Positions 36,453-45,194 are shown, numbered from the stretch's first letter. The stretch: DNA of 64,000 nucleotides from Celeribacter baekdonensis (GCF_900102315.1 NZ_FNBL01000004.1:247714-311713); one strand, 5' to 3'. The notes: generated by a model not told the origin, from the letters alone. A program made the numbers and translations.

Positions 36453-37342
36453 TGTCTGCACAGCTTATCGACGGCAAAGCCTTTGCCGCCACCGTGCGTG
36501 AAAAAGTGGCGACACAGGTGGAAAAACTCAAAGAGGTTCATGGCATCACGCCGGGATTGGCCGTGGTCTTGGTTGGCGAAGACCCGGCCTCCGAAGTCTA
36601 TGTGCGCAACAAGGGCAAACAGACCCTTGAATGCGGCATGACCTCTTATGAACACAAGCTTCCGGCGGAGACCTCCGAGGAAGATTTGTTAGTCTTGATC
36701 GAGGCTTTGAACGCCGATCCTGCGGTGCATGGGATTTTGGTGCAACTGCCATTGCCGGATCATCTTGATAGCGATCTGGTGATCAACGCGATTGATCCTG
36801 CCAAGGATGTGGACGGGTTCCATATTTCCAATGTCGGTCTTTTGGCCACCGGGCAAAAGGCGATGGTGCCCTGCACGCCGCTGGGCTGTTTGATGATGCT
36901 GCGTGACCATTACGGTAGCCTGTCTGGCCTGAACGCTGTCGTGGTTGGACGGTCCAACATCGTGGGTAAACCGATGGCGCAACTTTTGCTGCGCGATAGC
37001 TGTACCGTGACCATCGCGCACAGCCGCACGAAAGACATTGCCGAGGTCTGTCGCGGCGCGGACATCCTTGTTGCCGCAGTTGGGCGCCCTGAAATGATCC
37101 CGGGAGACTGGGTCAAACCGGGCGCGACCGTGATTGACGTGGGCATCAACCGGATTGAGCGCGACGGCAAACGCAAACTTGTCGGTGACGTAGATTTCGC
37201 CAGTGCTGTTGAGGTGGCAGGGGCCATCACGCCGGTGCCCGGTGGTGTTGGTCCGATGACCATCGCCTGCCTTCTTGCCAATACACTGACTGCATGTTGT
37301 CGCGCGCATGATCTGCCCGAACCCAGCGATCTGACCGTTTGA
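36452..37342 (+). CDS. folD: Methylene-THF dehydrogenase / methenyl-THF cyclohydrolase
   Basis: A 296-residue bifunctional enzyme converting 5,10-methylene-THF to 10-formyl-THF. Visible are [14 protein letters not shown] with the catalytic Lys, [21 protein letters not shown] and the NADP loop [14 protein letters not shown]. The start at 36452 couples to mgdD, and a longer frame from 36407 is rejected. Its place directly behind Mgd shows that it handles the methyl carbon released from N-methylglutamate. Confidence 0.95.
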   Translation: MSAQLIDGKAFAATVREKVATQVEKLKEVHGITPGLAVVLVGEDPASEVYVRNKGKQTLECGMTSYEHKLPAETSEEDLLVLIEALNADPAVHGILVQLPLPDHLDSDLVINAIDPAKDVDGFHISNVGLLATGQKAMVPCTPLGCLMMLRDHYGSLSGLNAVVVGRSNIVGKPMAQLLLRDSCTVTIAHSRTKDIAEVCRGADILVAAVGRPEMIPGDWVKPGATVIDVGINRIERDGKRKLVGDVDFASAVEVAGAITPVPGGVGPMTIACLLANTLTACCRAHDLPEPSDLTV

Positions 37343-37417
37343 TTATAAGAAAATAAGAGACGGACCAAAGGCCCGCACATTGCGGGGACGAGGTTCGCGA
37401 TCCAACAGGAGACCCTG

Positions 37418-38302
37418 ATGACCAAATATTGCCTCACCGTAACCTGCCCCACCTCACGCGGCATTGTCGCGGCCATTTCCACGTTTCTGTCCGATATGGG
37501 CTGTAACATCACCGACAGTTCGCAGTTTGACGACGTGGAAACCGGAAAGTTTTTCATGCGCATCAGTTTCGTCTCTGAGGACGGGTTTGATGATGTGGCG
37601 CTCGCAAAGGATTTTGATGACATCGCCAAATCTTTTGGCATGATTTACGCTTTCCATGATGAGAGCGAAAAGATGAAAGTCGTGATCATGGTGTCGCGGT
37701 TTGGTCATTGCCTCAACGATCTGCTTTATCGCTGGCGCATTGGTGCCTTGCCGATTGAGATCGTCGCAGTTATTTCAAATCATATGGAATATCAAAAGGT
37801 TGTCGTTAATCACGACATTCCGTTCCATTGCATTCCTGTGACCAAGGAAAACAAACCTGTGGCCGAAGCGGCGATCATGCAAGTGGTCGAAGACACCGAC
37901 GCGGAACTGATCGTTTTGGCGCGGTATATGCAGATTCTTTCGGATGCGATGTGCCAGAAAATGTCAGGTCGGATCATCAATATCCACCACTCGTTCCTGC
38001 CGTCGTTTAAGGGGGCAAACCCGTATAAGCAGGCCTATGAGCGCGGTGTGAAACTGATTGGTGCGACCTCGCATTATGTCACCGCCGATCTGGACGAAGG
38101 TCCGATCATCGAACAGGACATCGTCCGTATCACTCATGCCCAATCGGCGGCGGATTATGTGTCGCTTGGCCGTGATGTGGAAAGCCAGGCGCTTGCCCGT
38201 GCGATCCATGCGCATGCCAATCACCGCGTGTTCCAAAATGGCAATAAAACCGTGGTCTTCCCGGCGAGCCCCGGCTCCTACTCTTCCGAACGGATGGGGT
38301 AA
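37418..38302 (+). CDS. purU: Formyltetrahydrofolate deformylase
   Basis: A 294-residue enzyme releasing formate and THF from 10-formyl-THF. An N-terminal ACT domain (CLTVTCPTSRGIVAAISTFL) is followed by a formyltransferase-like domain with NIHHSFLPSFKGANPY (Asn-His pair) and DLDEGPIIEQD (catalytic Asp). It regenerates folate when C1 flux from methylamines is high. A small hairpin (CCCGC/GCGGG at 37372-37386) lies in the 75-base gap after folD. Confidence 0.95.
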   Translation: MTKYCLTVTCPTSRGIVAAISTFLSDMGCNITDSSQFDDVETGKFFMRISFVSEDGFDDVALAKDFDDIAKSFGMIYAFHDESEKMKVVIMVSRFGHCLNDLLYRWRIGALPIEIVAVISNHMEYQKVVVNHDIPFHCIPVTKENKPVAEAAIMQVVEDTDAELIVLARYMQILSDAMCQKMSGRIINIHHSFLPSFKGANPYKQAYERGVKLIGATSHYVTADLDEGPIIEQDIVRITHAQSAADYVSLGRDVESQALARAIHAHANHRVFQNGNKTVVFPASPGSYSSERMG

Positions 38303-38358
38303 CACCCTCACCACCCCGTGGTCTCTTAGGGCATCATGCGAGCCCAAAGAGGCCAAAA

Positions 38359-38391
38359 CATGCCCTGCTTCTCGTCTGAGGGCGGGGCATG
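38359..38391 (+). other. Hairpin between purU and the GntR gene
   Basis: A 10-bp stem CATGCCCTGC / GCGGGGCATG (one G-U) with a 13-base loop lies 57 bases after the purU stop. No T-run follows, so it is probably an mRNA-stabilising or attenuating structure. Confidence 0.45.
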
Positions 38392-38470
38392 CGTTCTTGG
38401 TCTGGATTTCGCCTTAGCGAAGGCGTTATCTTGTACCGCGTCTCAAACGGCGCGGCCAAAGGACCAGAAT

Positions 38471-39196
38471 GTGACAAACTCTCCCAAAGCATCGACCTTG
38501 ACCGGACTGGCGCAATCTTTGCCTGGGGCCACTGTGCGCTATGTGATTGATACGTTGAGCACACGCATTGCGGCACAGGAATTTGCCCTTGATGAACGCT
38601 TGCCCTCCGAGCGGCAATTGTCGCAGGATTTGGGCGTGGCGCGCAACACCGTGCGCGAGGCGTTGGACCACCTTGAACTGCGTGGAATGATTCGTCGCCG
38701 GGCGGGATCAGGGTCCTTTGTGACCTTCAATCCGGGTGGATCGAGCCAAGCGCTCTCGTCTGTTGCGGCTGAAACCGGCCCCTTACATCTTCAGGCGGTG
38801 CGCGGGATTTTTGAACCTGAAATGGTGCGCCTCGCGATCATCTCCATGTCGCCGAAACAGATCGACGCCCTGTCTGAAATTTTGTCAAAAATGGAAGCGG
38901 TTCAAGCGGATGCGCTGGCCTTTGTTCGCCTTGAAGAAGAGTTCCACCGGATGATCGCCGAAGGCACGGGCAATCCGCTTTTGGTGGCTTGTTACAACCT
39001 GGTGATTGATGCGCGCCGTCAGGCCTTTCGCGCCGCGATGTACCGTCGCCATCTGACGCCCGCGCGCATTGCCACCTACCAGCGTGGCTATAACGGGTTG
39101 TTCAATGCCATCGCGGCGCGCGACATCGAAGAGGCCACAGAATTCATGAAACTCGCCTTGATCGAAGACCAAAAACTTTTGCTACAAGACGAATAA
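38471..39196 (+). CDS. GntR/FadR-family transcriptional regulator
   Basis: A 241-residue regulator with a winged helix (LPSERQLSQDLGVARNTVRE, ALDHLELRGMIRRRAGSGSFV) and an all-helical FCD effector domain (VRLEEEFHRMIAEGTGNPLL, with metal-binding His). GTG at 38471 with AAAGGA upstream is the likely start; an upstream frame from 38336 runs through the hairpin and is rejected. Its place between purU and amt suggests control of C1 or amine genes. The effector is unknown. Confidence 0.87.
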   Translation: MTNSPKASTLTGLAQSLPGATVRYVIDTLSTRIAAQEFALDERLPSERQLSQDLGVARNTVREALDHLELRGMIRRRAGSGSFVTFNPGGSSQALSSVAAETGPLHLQAVRGIFEPEMVRLAIISMSPKQIDALSEILSKMEAVQADALAFVRLEEEFHRMIAEGTGNPLLVACYNLVIDARRQAFRAAMYRRHLTPARIATYQRGYNGLFNAIAARDIEEATEFMKLALIEDQKLLLQDE

Positions 39197-39617
39197 TTGG
39201 TTCCCTGAGTGGCCTGGATGGAGTGGCCTGATTGCTTGCCGCAGAAGGGTCTTTTTGATCCGCCTATTGCCATTAAGACCGTGCCCATCGTGGCCTCTTT
39301 TGGCGAATTCCTTGCGCATTTTCGGATCGAAACTGCGCCAACATGGGATTCGCATGTTTTCCTTTATTTGTTGGCTCTCCTTGTTCTCAGCTCCCATGTT
39401 TTTGCGGGCTGCGTAATAATTGCCCATTTGGGGGCTATGAGTGTCCGATTTGTCCTAAAATTTGGGTTTCATGAAATTCCCATGGGGAAAAAATGTTGAC
39501 CTATAGTGATTGTTTCGCGTGAACTTTGTCCATCCGAGATACCAATTTCGGAATTGGTTCAGGCCAAAACAGGGCTGACCCTTCAATAACGACCTCCACA
39601 GGACAGGGAGATCTCAA
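39197..39617. other. 421-base gene-free region before amt
   Basis: No convincing gene. A 96-codon open frame at 39209-39499 lacks a ribosome binding site and family resemblance. Present are a 10-base direct repeat GAGTGGCCTG (39207-39216 and 39221-39230, period 14) and a sigma-54-like element listed separately. The length suggests an extended regulatory leader for amt. Confidence 0.5.
39301..39316 (+). promoter_or_regulatory. Candidate sigma-54 promoter upstream of amt
   Basis: TGGCGAATTCCTTGCG matches the TGGC-N8-TTGC type -24/-12 element with the required GG-N10-GC spacing. It lies about 300 bases before the amt start. Amt genes are often nitrogen-regulated through RpoN/NtrC, which supports it, but the distance is long and no NtrC sites were recognised. 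Confidence 0.3.
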
Positions 39618-40997
39618 GTGGAACAGGACCTTGCATCTTTGGCCGCCGCAGTGGCGGAACTCAAAGGCAGCGTAGCCGCAACGAACGGCACGTTTTCCGA
39701 GACTTTTTACTTTTTGACGATCCCGCTCATGGTGCTCATCCATGCCGGGTTCCTCGCATATGAAATGGGCGCATCGCGTTCGAAAAACGCATTGGCATCC
39801 GGGATCAAAAACATCCTCGCCTTCGCGCTGATCGTGCCCTTTTTCTATTTTATCGGCTGGTGGATCTATTGGGCGTTCCCGACAGGTCTTTCGCTGTCTG
39901 AAGGTGCGATGGGCATCTCTGGGCTGGCCTACGCCAATGACGTGGCCTTGCCATGGAGCCAATACATGGGTCCGAACCTCGATGATCGCGCCTCCGGCGT
40001 GTTCTGGGGGGCTTTCGTGCTTTTCGCAGCCACCACTGCCTCCATCCTTTCGGGTGGCGTGATTGAGCGTATCAAGCTGACAGGATTTGTTGTTTTGGCG
40101 ATTGTTTTGGGGTCCTTTGTTTGGATTCTGGCGGCCGCTTGGGGTTGGCATGCGGATGGCTGGCTCGTCACCAAATTCGGCTACCATGACTTTGGTGCCG
40201 CTGGTGTCGTTCACATGATCGCGGGGTTCTTCTCCCTCGGTGTGCTCATCAACCTTGGGCCACGGATCGGTAAATTCAACGCCGATGGCTCTGCCAACAA
40301 CATTCCGGGTCACTCAATGCCAATGACCTTGATCGGCCTTATGTTGATCATCGCGGGCTTTTGGGGCTTTCTCATGGGCTGTGTCATCGTTCCGGGCGAA
40401 GCCTGGTCTTGGGGCACCGAAATCGAAGCCACGATCTATGGCACGCCGATGACCATCTCCGGCATGACCTTCAACACATTGATGGGCTTCTCCGGTGGTA
40501 TCGTTGGTGCCTGGATGATCACACGCGATCCGTTCTGGATGATGTCCGGTGCGCTTGGCGGGATCATTTCCTGTGCAGCGGGTCTGGACCTTTGGTATCC
40601 GCCCATGGCCTTTGCCATCGGTTTCATCGGCGCAGTTGCCATGCCGTTTGTTGCTTCCTTCATTGAGAAACGCGGCATCGACGACGCCGTGGGTGCCTTT
40701 GCGGTGCACGGTTTCTTGGGCATGTGGGGTCTGCTTGCGGTCGGTATCGCGGCGCAGGGTTATCCGGCTTTGTTCGGCGAAGATGTCATCGAGACCTCCT
40801 TTATGGGTCAGCTCGTTGGTGTGGCTGTCATGGGCGCTTTGGGCTTTGTCCCGGGCTACGTGATCTCCTGGCTTTTGAAAGTGACCGGCCAACTCCGTGT
40901 CCCGAAAGAGGCAGAACTGCTTGGTCTCGACGCCGTCAAAGTTCCGGCGTCCGCTTATCCCGAAGCCATTCACCCCTCTGTCAGCCCTGCTGAATAA
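39618..40997 (+). CDS. amt: Amt/MEP/Rh-family ammonium (or methylammonium) transporter
   Basis: A 459-residue membrane protein with about eleven transmembrane segments. The twin pore histidines are in DFGAAGVVHMIAGF and GAFAVHGFLGMWG. The N-terminal region (GFLAYEMGASRSKNALASGI) departs from the usual GGMVRSKN form of AmtB, so it is a diverged subgroup. The start is GTG at 39618 with GGGA upstream. Its position between the C1 genes and dmmDABC suggests uptake, or recapture, of ammonium or methylated amines released by this pathway. Confidence 0.9.
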   Translation: MEQDLASLAAAVAELKGSVAATNGTFSETFYFLTIPLMVLIHAGFLAYEMGASRSKNALASGIKNILAFALIVPFFYFIGWWIYWAFPTGLSLSEGAMGISGLAYANDVALPWSQYMGPNLDDRASGVFWGAFVLFAATTASILSGGVIERIKLTGFVVLAIVLGSFVWILAAAWGWHADGWLVTKFGYHDFGAAGVVHMIAGFFSLGVLINLGPRIGKFNADGSANNIPGHSMPMTLIGLMLIIAGFWGFLMGCVIVPGEAWSWGTEIEATIYGTPMTISGMTFNTLMGFSGGIVGAWMITRDPFWMMSGALGGIISCAAGLDLWYPPMAFAIGFIGAVAMPFVASFIEKRGIDDAVGAFAVHGFLGMWGLLAVGIAAQGYPALFGEDVIETSFMGQLVGVAVMGALGFVPGYVISWLLKVTGQLRVPKEAELLGLDAVKVPASAYPEAIHPSVSPAE

Positions 40998-41023
40998 CAC
41001 ACGGATCAGGAAAGGAAATATCA

Positions 41024-41200
41024 ATGGAAGCTCCTTTTGAAGCCACAAGCTGGGACGGGATCACCGGCGCCATCTATGCCGGATACGGCAGCGTCGAAGG
41101 TCTTTGGCTCGCGCTCGTCCTCACCATGGTTGTGGTGGCTATCGTGCTTGGCTGGCGGCACGAAAAACACGCCTATAACGCGGTCAAGCCCAAGGACTGA
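41024..41200 (+). CDS. 58-residue single-pass membrane protein between amt and dmmD
   Basis: An ATG with AAAGGAAA upstream opens a 58-codon frame 27 bases after amt. The polar N-terminus (about 1-24) is followed by one hydrophobic segment LWLALVLTMVVVAIVLGW and a basic tail ending AVKPKD. No family is recognised. Spacing, ribosome binding site and the clean membrane segment support a real gene. It may be an accessory subunit of Amt or a membrane anchor for the amine enzymes (inference). Confidence 0.7.
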   Translation: MEAPFEATSWDGITGAIYAGYGSVEGLWLALVLTMVVVAIVLGWRHEKHAYNAVKPKD

Positions 41201-41221
41201 TCTTGCCGATATTGGCACAAT

Positions 41222-41247
41222 CCGGGCGGCGGTTCTCCGTCGCCCGG
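41222..41247 (+). terminator. Strong intercistronic hairpin before dmmD
   Basis: An 11-bp stem CCGGGCGGCGG / CCGTCGCCCGG (one G-U) with a TTCT loop is followed by TTT only. It lies between the small membrane protein gene and dmmD and probably causes partial termination. Confidence 0.6.
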
Positions 41248-41289
41248 TTTCAAAATCAAAAAGACAATGCAATCTAAAGGACACGTTTC

Positions 41290-42423
41290 ATGACCGCATC
41301 ATGGAGATTTTCGGCGCTGGCAGACCGGCATCGTGCGCTGGGCTCAACCCTCGAAGACTGGAGCGGAATGGGCACCGCTTGGACCTATGACAAGGACCAA
41401 ACGGAAGAATACCTCGCCATTCGGACCAAGGCCGGCGTCATGGATGTTTCGGGCCTGAAAAAGGTTCACCTTATGGGGCCGCATGCGCAATACGTGATCG
41501 ACAAAGCGACCACCCGTGACATCGAAAAACTCAAACCGGGCCGTTCAACCTATGCGACCATGCTCAATGACGCGGGCAAGTTTGTCGACGACTGTGTGAT
41601 TTATCGCATGGGGCCACACAGCTTTATGGTGGTGCATGGCTCCGGCGCGGGTCACGAACAGTTGTCAAAATATGCCGCAGGCCGCAATGTCATGATGATG
41701 TTTGACGATGATCTGCACGACATTTCCCTACAGGGGCCGATGGCCGTCGATTATCTGGAAAAACACGTTCCGGGTATCCGCGATGTTGTCTATTTCAGCC
41801 ACATCCAGACCACGCTGTTTGGCAAACCCGTGATGATTTCGCGCACGGGTTACACCGGCGAGCGCGGCTATGAAATCTTTTGCCGCCGTCAGGATGCTGT
41901 GGACATCTGGGACACGATTGTGGCCGAGGGCGCTGAGATGGGCATCATCCCGTCGCGCTTCACCACGCTCGATCTGTTGCGGGCCGAAAGCTATCTGTTG
42001 TTCTTCCCTTATGACAACTCGGAAATGTATCCGTTTGATGGCGAGGCCGCAGGCGACACGCTTTGGGAGCTTGGTCTCGATTTCACCGTGTCCAAGGGCA
42101 AAACCGGATTCCGGGGTGCCGAAGAACATTATCGTTTGCAAGGCAAAGAGCGGTTCAAAATCTACGGTGTCAAACTTGACGGCACCACGCCCGCCGTCGA
42201 AGGCGCGCCGCTTTTGCAAGACGGCAAACAGGTCGGCGTTGTCACCATCGGCATGTATTCCCCGCTTAACGAACACAACGTCGGTATCGCGCGGATGCCG
42301 GTCGACTGCGCTGTCGATGGTACCAAGCTGACGGTTCAGAATCCGGATGGCGAGATTGCGGCCATCGCTCATGCGATGCCCTTCTACGACGCTGACAAAA
42401 AGCGGCGCACCGCCAAGGGTTAA
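41290..42423 (+). CDS. dmmD: DmmD, GcvT-like folate-dependent protein of dimethylamine oxidation
   Basis: A 377-residue aminomethyltransferase-fold protein. Seen are SGLKKVHLMGPHA, STYATMLNDAGKFVDDCVIYR, SRTGYTGERGYEIFCR and LLRAESYLLFFPYDNSEMYPFDGEAAG. A GcvT-like gene heads the dmmDABC cluster in marine roseobacters and is thought to pass formaldehyde from dimethylamine cleavage to THF. It is not the glycine-cleavage GcvT (no gcvHP here), and I see no reason to call it DMSP demethylase DmdA. Confidence 0.85.
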   Translation: MTASWRFSALADRHRALGSTLEDWSGMGTAWTYDKDQTEEYLAIRTKAGVMDVSGLKKVHLMGPHAQYVIDKATTRDIEKLKPGRSTYATMLNDAGKFVDDCVIYRMGPHSFMVVHGSGAGHEQLSKYAAGRNVMMMFDDDLHDISLQGPMAVDYLEKHVPGIRDVVYFSHIQTTLFGKPVMISRTGYTGERGYEIFCRRQDAVDIWDTIVAEGAEMGIIPSRFTTLDLLRAESYLLFFPYDNSEMYPFDGEAAGDTLWELGLDFTVSKGKTGFRGAEEHYRLQGKERFKIYGVKLDGTTPAVEGAPLLQDGKQVGVVTIGMYSPLNEHNVGIARMPVDCAVDGTKLTVQNPDGEIAAIAHAMPFYDADKKRRTAKG

Positions 42424-42446
42424 TCGCCTGTCACACACCTGGGGCA

Positions 42447-42464
42447 GGGCGCGGTCAAGCGCCC
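42447..42464 (+). other. Intercistronic hairpin between dmmD and dmmA
   Basis: GGGCGC and GCGCCC form a 6-bp stem with a 6-base loop in the 69-base gap. No T-run. Confidence 0.5.
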
Positions 42465-42492
42465 GCACCGATCCGACAACAGGACCAAAACA

Positions 42493-43095
42493 ATGCCGAA
42501 CACTTCATTTTCACCCTCGATTGAAAGCCGTCCCACCTATGCGGGCCTTGTGCCTCAAGGCGCCGCCCCGTCGATCATGATCGCCGATGCCGAGGGCGCC
42601 GAAGCGATCCTGGATCTTGTGGATCGGGACGCTGCCGTGCTGGATCAGGCGCATCTGATTTACATCCCCAAAGGGGCACAATTTGGCTCTAAACTGGCTG
42701 AACTTGGTGCCAAGGGTTATCATGAAGAGGCGTCTTTGGATGCGGCGATGACCCTGATCAACCGGCTTTTAGGGGCCGCACATATGGGGACTCAGCTTTA
42801 CCTTGCGGGTTCTGAAGGGATGATGGGCCGCATTTCGGCGCTGGCTTTGTCGCTTGGCCTGCCATTGGACGCGATCCAGATGGAACATCGCGGCTCCATC
42901 GGGCGACCGATGCAATGCGTCCATTGCAAAGGCGTGACCCAAGACGTCACCACCGATCCGTTTACCTGTTCGCATTGCGGGCTAACCCTGTTTGTGCGGG
43001 ACCATTTCTCCCGCCGTCTTGGTGTATTTCAGGCCGTTTGTGTCGACGCAGAAACCCCCGGCGTTATTCCTGAAACACAGGAGATCACAGCATGA
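42493..43095 (+). CDS. dmmA: Dimethylamine monooxygenase subunit DmmA
   Basis: A 200-residue protein matching the DmmA-type subunit. The N-terminal part is alpha/beta (LIYIPKGAQFGSKL, LYLAGSEGMMGRISALAL). The C-terminal part is a zinc-ribbon-like motif with CVHCKG and CSHCGLTLFVRDHFSRRLG, two CxxC pairs about 20 residues apart. It overlaps dmmB by 4 bases (ATGA). It forms the monooxygenase with the next two genes; the letter assignment follows the cluster order dmmDABC. Confidence 0.82.
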   Translation: MPNTSFSPSIESRPTYAGLVPQGAAPSIMIADAEGAEAILDLVDRDAAVLDQAHLIYIPKGAQFGSKLAELGAKGYHEEASLDAAMTLINRLLGAAHMGTQLYLAGSEGMMGRISALALSLGLPLDAIQMEHRGSIGRPMQCVHCKGVTQDVTTDPFTCSHCGLTLFVRDHFSRRLGVFQAVCVDAETPGVIPETQEITA

Positions 43096-44042
43096 GCAAA
43101 CAGATGACGCTTGAGGTCACCGAGGTCGAACCTCTCACCGCGCTTGTGACCCGCTTCCGCTTTGAACACCCTGAAAAAGCCCCCTTGCCGATCTTTTCCG
43201 GCGGCGCACATGTGGTCGTCGAAATGCCCGATGGCGAGATGCTTAGGTGCAATGCCTATTCGTTGATTTCTGACCCCAACGATGCGTCAGGCTATGAAAT
43301 CGCCGTGCGTCGCGAAGACGCGGGTCGCGGTGGGTCGCGCTACATGCACAGCGAGGTCACGCCGGGCAGCAAGATGCGGATTTCCGTGCCGACCAACCTG
43401 TTTGCTCTCGATCCGCGTGCCCGCAAACATGTGTTGATCGCTGGCGGTATCGGTATCACGCCGTTCCTGTCGCACCTGCATCAGCTCGATTTGCTGCAAC
43501 AGCCCTTTGAGCTGCACTATGCCGCGCGGTCGCGCGATGAGGCCGCTGGGCTGAAACTTCTGCCAAAATCCGCGCGCATTCATGCGCATATTTCGGAGGA
43601 GGGCAATCGCATGGATTTGGGTGAAATCCTGACGGGTCAGCCGATTGGCACCCATGTTTATGTCTGTGGTCCTGAGGGGCTGATTTCCGCGGTGTTGGAC
43701 GCTGCCGCGCGCCACGGCTGGCCCAAAGGCGCGCTGCATTTTGAAGCCTTCGCCTCGCCGCCGCCGGGCAAGCCCTTTACCGTCACCCTCGCCAAATCCG
43801 GTCGCATGATTGAGGTCAGTGCCAGCCAAAGCCTGCTCGAAGCCCTTGAGGCCGCCGAGGTCGAGATTGATTGGAGTTGTCGGGGTGGGGCCTGTGGCCG
43901 CTGTGAGACCAAGGTGGCCGCCTGCGATGGCCAGATCGAACACAATGACCATTGGCTGTCGCGCGATGAACGTGCTGAACAAAAAAAGATCATGCCCTGC
44001 ATGTCGCGCTTTACTGGCGACGCGTTGGTCCTCGATCTGTGA
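43092..44042 (+). CDS. dmmB: Dimethylamine monooxygenase reductase (PDR/VanB type)
   Basis: A 316-residue flavin and 2Fe-2S reductase. A flavin-binding beta barrel (LRCNAYSLISDPNDASGYEIAV) is followed by the NAD(P)H domain (HVLIAGGIGITPFLSHL, VYVCGPEGLI) and a C-terminal plant-type ferredoxin domain with Cys ligands in SCRGGACGRCETKV and a later Cys (MPCMSRF). It passes electrons from NAD(P)H to the heme subunit. It overlaps dmmA, and dmmC starts 12 bases later. Confidence 0.88.
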   Translation: MSKQMTLEVTEVEPLTALVTRFRFEHPEKAPLPIFSGGAHVVVEMPDGEMLRCNAYSLISDPNDASGYEIAVRREDAGRGGSRYMHSEVTPGSKMRISVPTNLFALDPRARKHVLIAGGIGITPFLSHLHQLDLLQQPFELHYAARSRDEAAGLKLLPKSARIHAHISEEGNRMDLGEILTGQPIGTHVYVCGPEGLISAVLDAAARHGWPKGALHFEAFASPPPGKPFTVTLAKSGRMIEVSASQSLLEALEAAEVEIDWSCRGGACGRCETKVAACDGQIEHNDHWLSRDERAEQKKIMPCMSRFTGDALVLDL

Positions 44043-44054
44043 CGGAGAGAGAGT

Positions 44055-45098
44055 ATGACCCTTCAATTCAATGACGAAACCTTCCGTGGTGATTACAGCT
44101 ATTTTAACACGGAACGCGCGATCAAACGTTTGCCCTTTCCGTTTGATCGCGATGAATACATGTACTCGGTCAACATCGAGGCCCATCCGGGGGGCCCAAA
44201 AGGTTCGCCGTTTGAGTTCCGGTTTGATGTTGATGAGCACTATATTTCTGAGATGAAAGACCGGGCGATCACCCTGGATGACGATCCTTTGCGCTGTCAG
44301 TCCCTGCCCCATATGGAACTGGCCGGTTGGGACCTTTTGGAGATCATCATGGTGTCCAAGGCCGAGGATTATCCCGACCTCTTTACGCTGCACCGCGATG
44401 GCAACCGCTGGCATTGGATCAACCGCCCTTTGGGGATCGAACAACGGTTTACGTTTCTTGACCCAACGACCCTGCCTTGTGGTCCGATGGAATACATCAC
44501 GCGTCAAACCCAAGGCGACTTTGCCCTCTTGCATGAGCGCGATGGCAACCTGTGGATGGATGCCGGAATGGTGACATCTCAGGCGGATTGGTCTCTTGAT
44601 TTCGACATTGGCATGAACTTTTTCGAATGGCACGCGCCAGTGCCCAAGGCCAAGCAAATGGGCGTGTTTGATAAGGCGTTGAAGTTCCTTTTGGCGATGC
44701 AACAGGGGCAAAGCTATCGTCGTCTCAATTGGACGATGACGGTCAATCCCCGCCTCGACACCAGCCCCGAGAACTATCACAAATGGGGCCCGGAAAAGCG
44801 CACCATCACGCCGGAGAATGTGGGTCGAAAACAGCATCTTCGGATCGAATTGCAGAGCTTTTGGCGCCTGCCGCGCTCTAATGCGATCGCCTTTCCGATC
44901 CGTTGTTACCTCGCCTGTCTCGAAGACATTTGTACGCAACCGAAATGGGGGCGTCGCCTTCATCGCGTCTTGCGCGATATTGATCCGACCTTGGCCGAGT
45001 ACAAAGGCTTTGCGGTCAATCAGGAAACCATCGTCAATTACCTCTCGCAATTTGATGATGGCGCACCGACCTCTCCGGGGATTTTCCCGGACGCGTGA
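44055..45098 (+). CDS. dmmC: Dimethylamine monooxygenase heme-type catalytic subunit (DUF3445)
   Basis: A 347-residue protein of the heme-dependent oxidative N-demethylase family (DUF3445). Recognisable segments are WLPFPFDRDE-like RLPFPFDRDEYM, PEDFALL-like TQGDFALLHERDG, RLNWTMTVNPRLDTSP and LRIELQSFWRLPRSNAIAF (RxExQ.L.RLP type). It oxidises dimethylamine to methylamine and formaldehyde using electrons from DmmB. It is the last gene of the cluster and is followed by a 14-bp hairpin. Confidence 0.85.
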   Translation: MTLQFNDETFRGDYSYFNTERAIKRLPFPFDRDEYMYSVNIEAHPGGPKGSPFEFRFDVDEHYISEMKDRAITLDDDPLRCQSLPHMELAGWDLLEIIMVSKAEDYPDLFTLHRDGNRWHWINRPLGIEQRFTFLDPTTLPCGPMEYITRQTQGDFALLHERDGNLWMDAGMVTSQADWSLDFDIGMNFFEWHAPVPKAKQMGVFDKALKFLLAMQQGQSYRRLNWTMTVNPRLDTSPENYHKWGPEKRTITPENVGRKQHLRIELQSFWRLPRSNAIAFPIRCYLACLEDICTQPKWGRRLHRVLRDIDPTLAEYKGFAVNQETIVNYLSQFDDGAPTSPGIFPDA

Positions 45099-45123
45099 AG
45101 ACGCGACTTTTTCAGCCAACGAT

Positions 45124-45158
45124 GTAAGAGCCGCACCGATGAGTGGTGCGGCTCTTAC
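45124..45158 (+). terminator. Long hairpin terminator after dmmC
   Basis: A perfect 14-bp stem GTAAGAGCCGCACC / GGTGCGGCTCTTAC around a 7-base loop lies 26 bases after dmmC. The tract that follows is only weakly T-rich (GGTTTAT). It divides the amine cluster from the flagellar genes. Confidence 0.75.
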
Positions 45159-45194
45159 GGTTTATGCACTTCAAAATTCATACAATTTTAGGAG

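Noticed and set aside
39209..39499. A 96-codon plus-strand frame in the gap before amt
   Set aside because: No ribosome binding site and no recognised domain, and it spans the candidate promoter. One hydrophobic patch is not enough.
41290..42423. DMSP demethylase DmdA
   Set aside because: Same fold, but it directly heads dmmABC and no DMSP genes are nearby.
43287..45119. A 610-codon open frame on the minus strand opposite dmmB and dmmC
   Set aside because: The plus strand carries two recognisable enzymes across the same bases. The antisense frame has no family resemblance and its composition is that of a codon-bias shadow.
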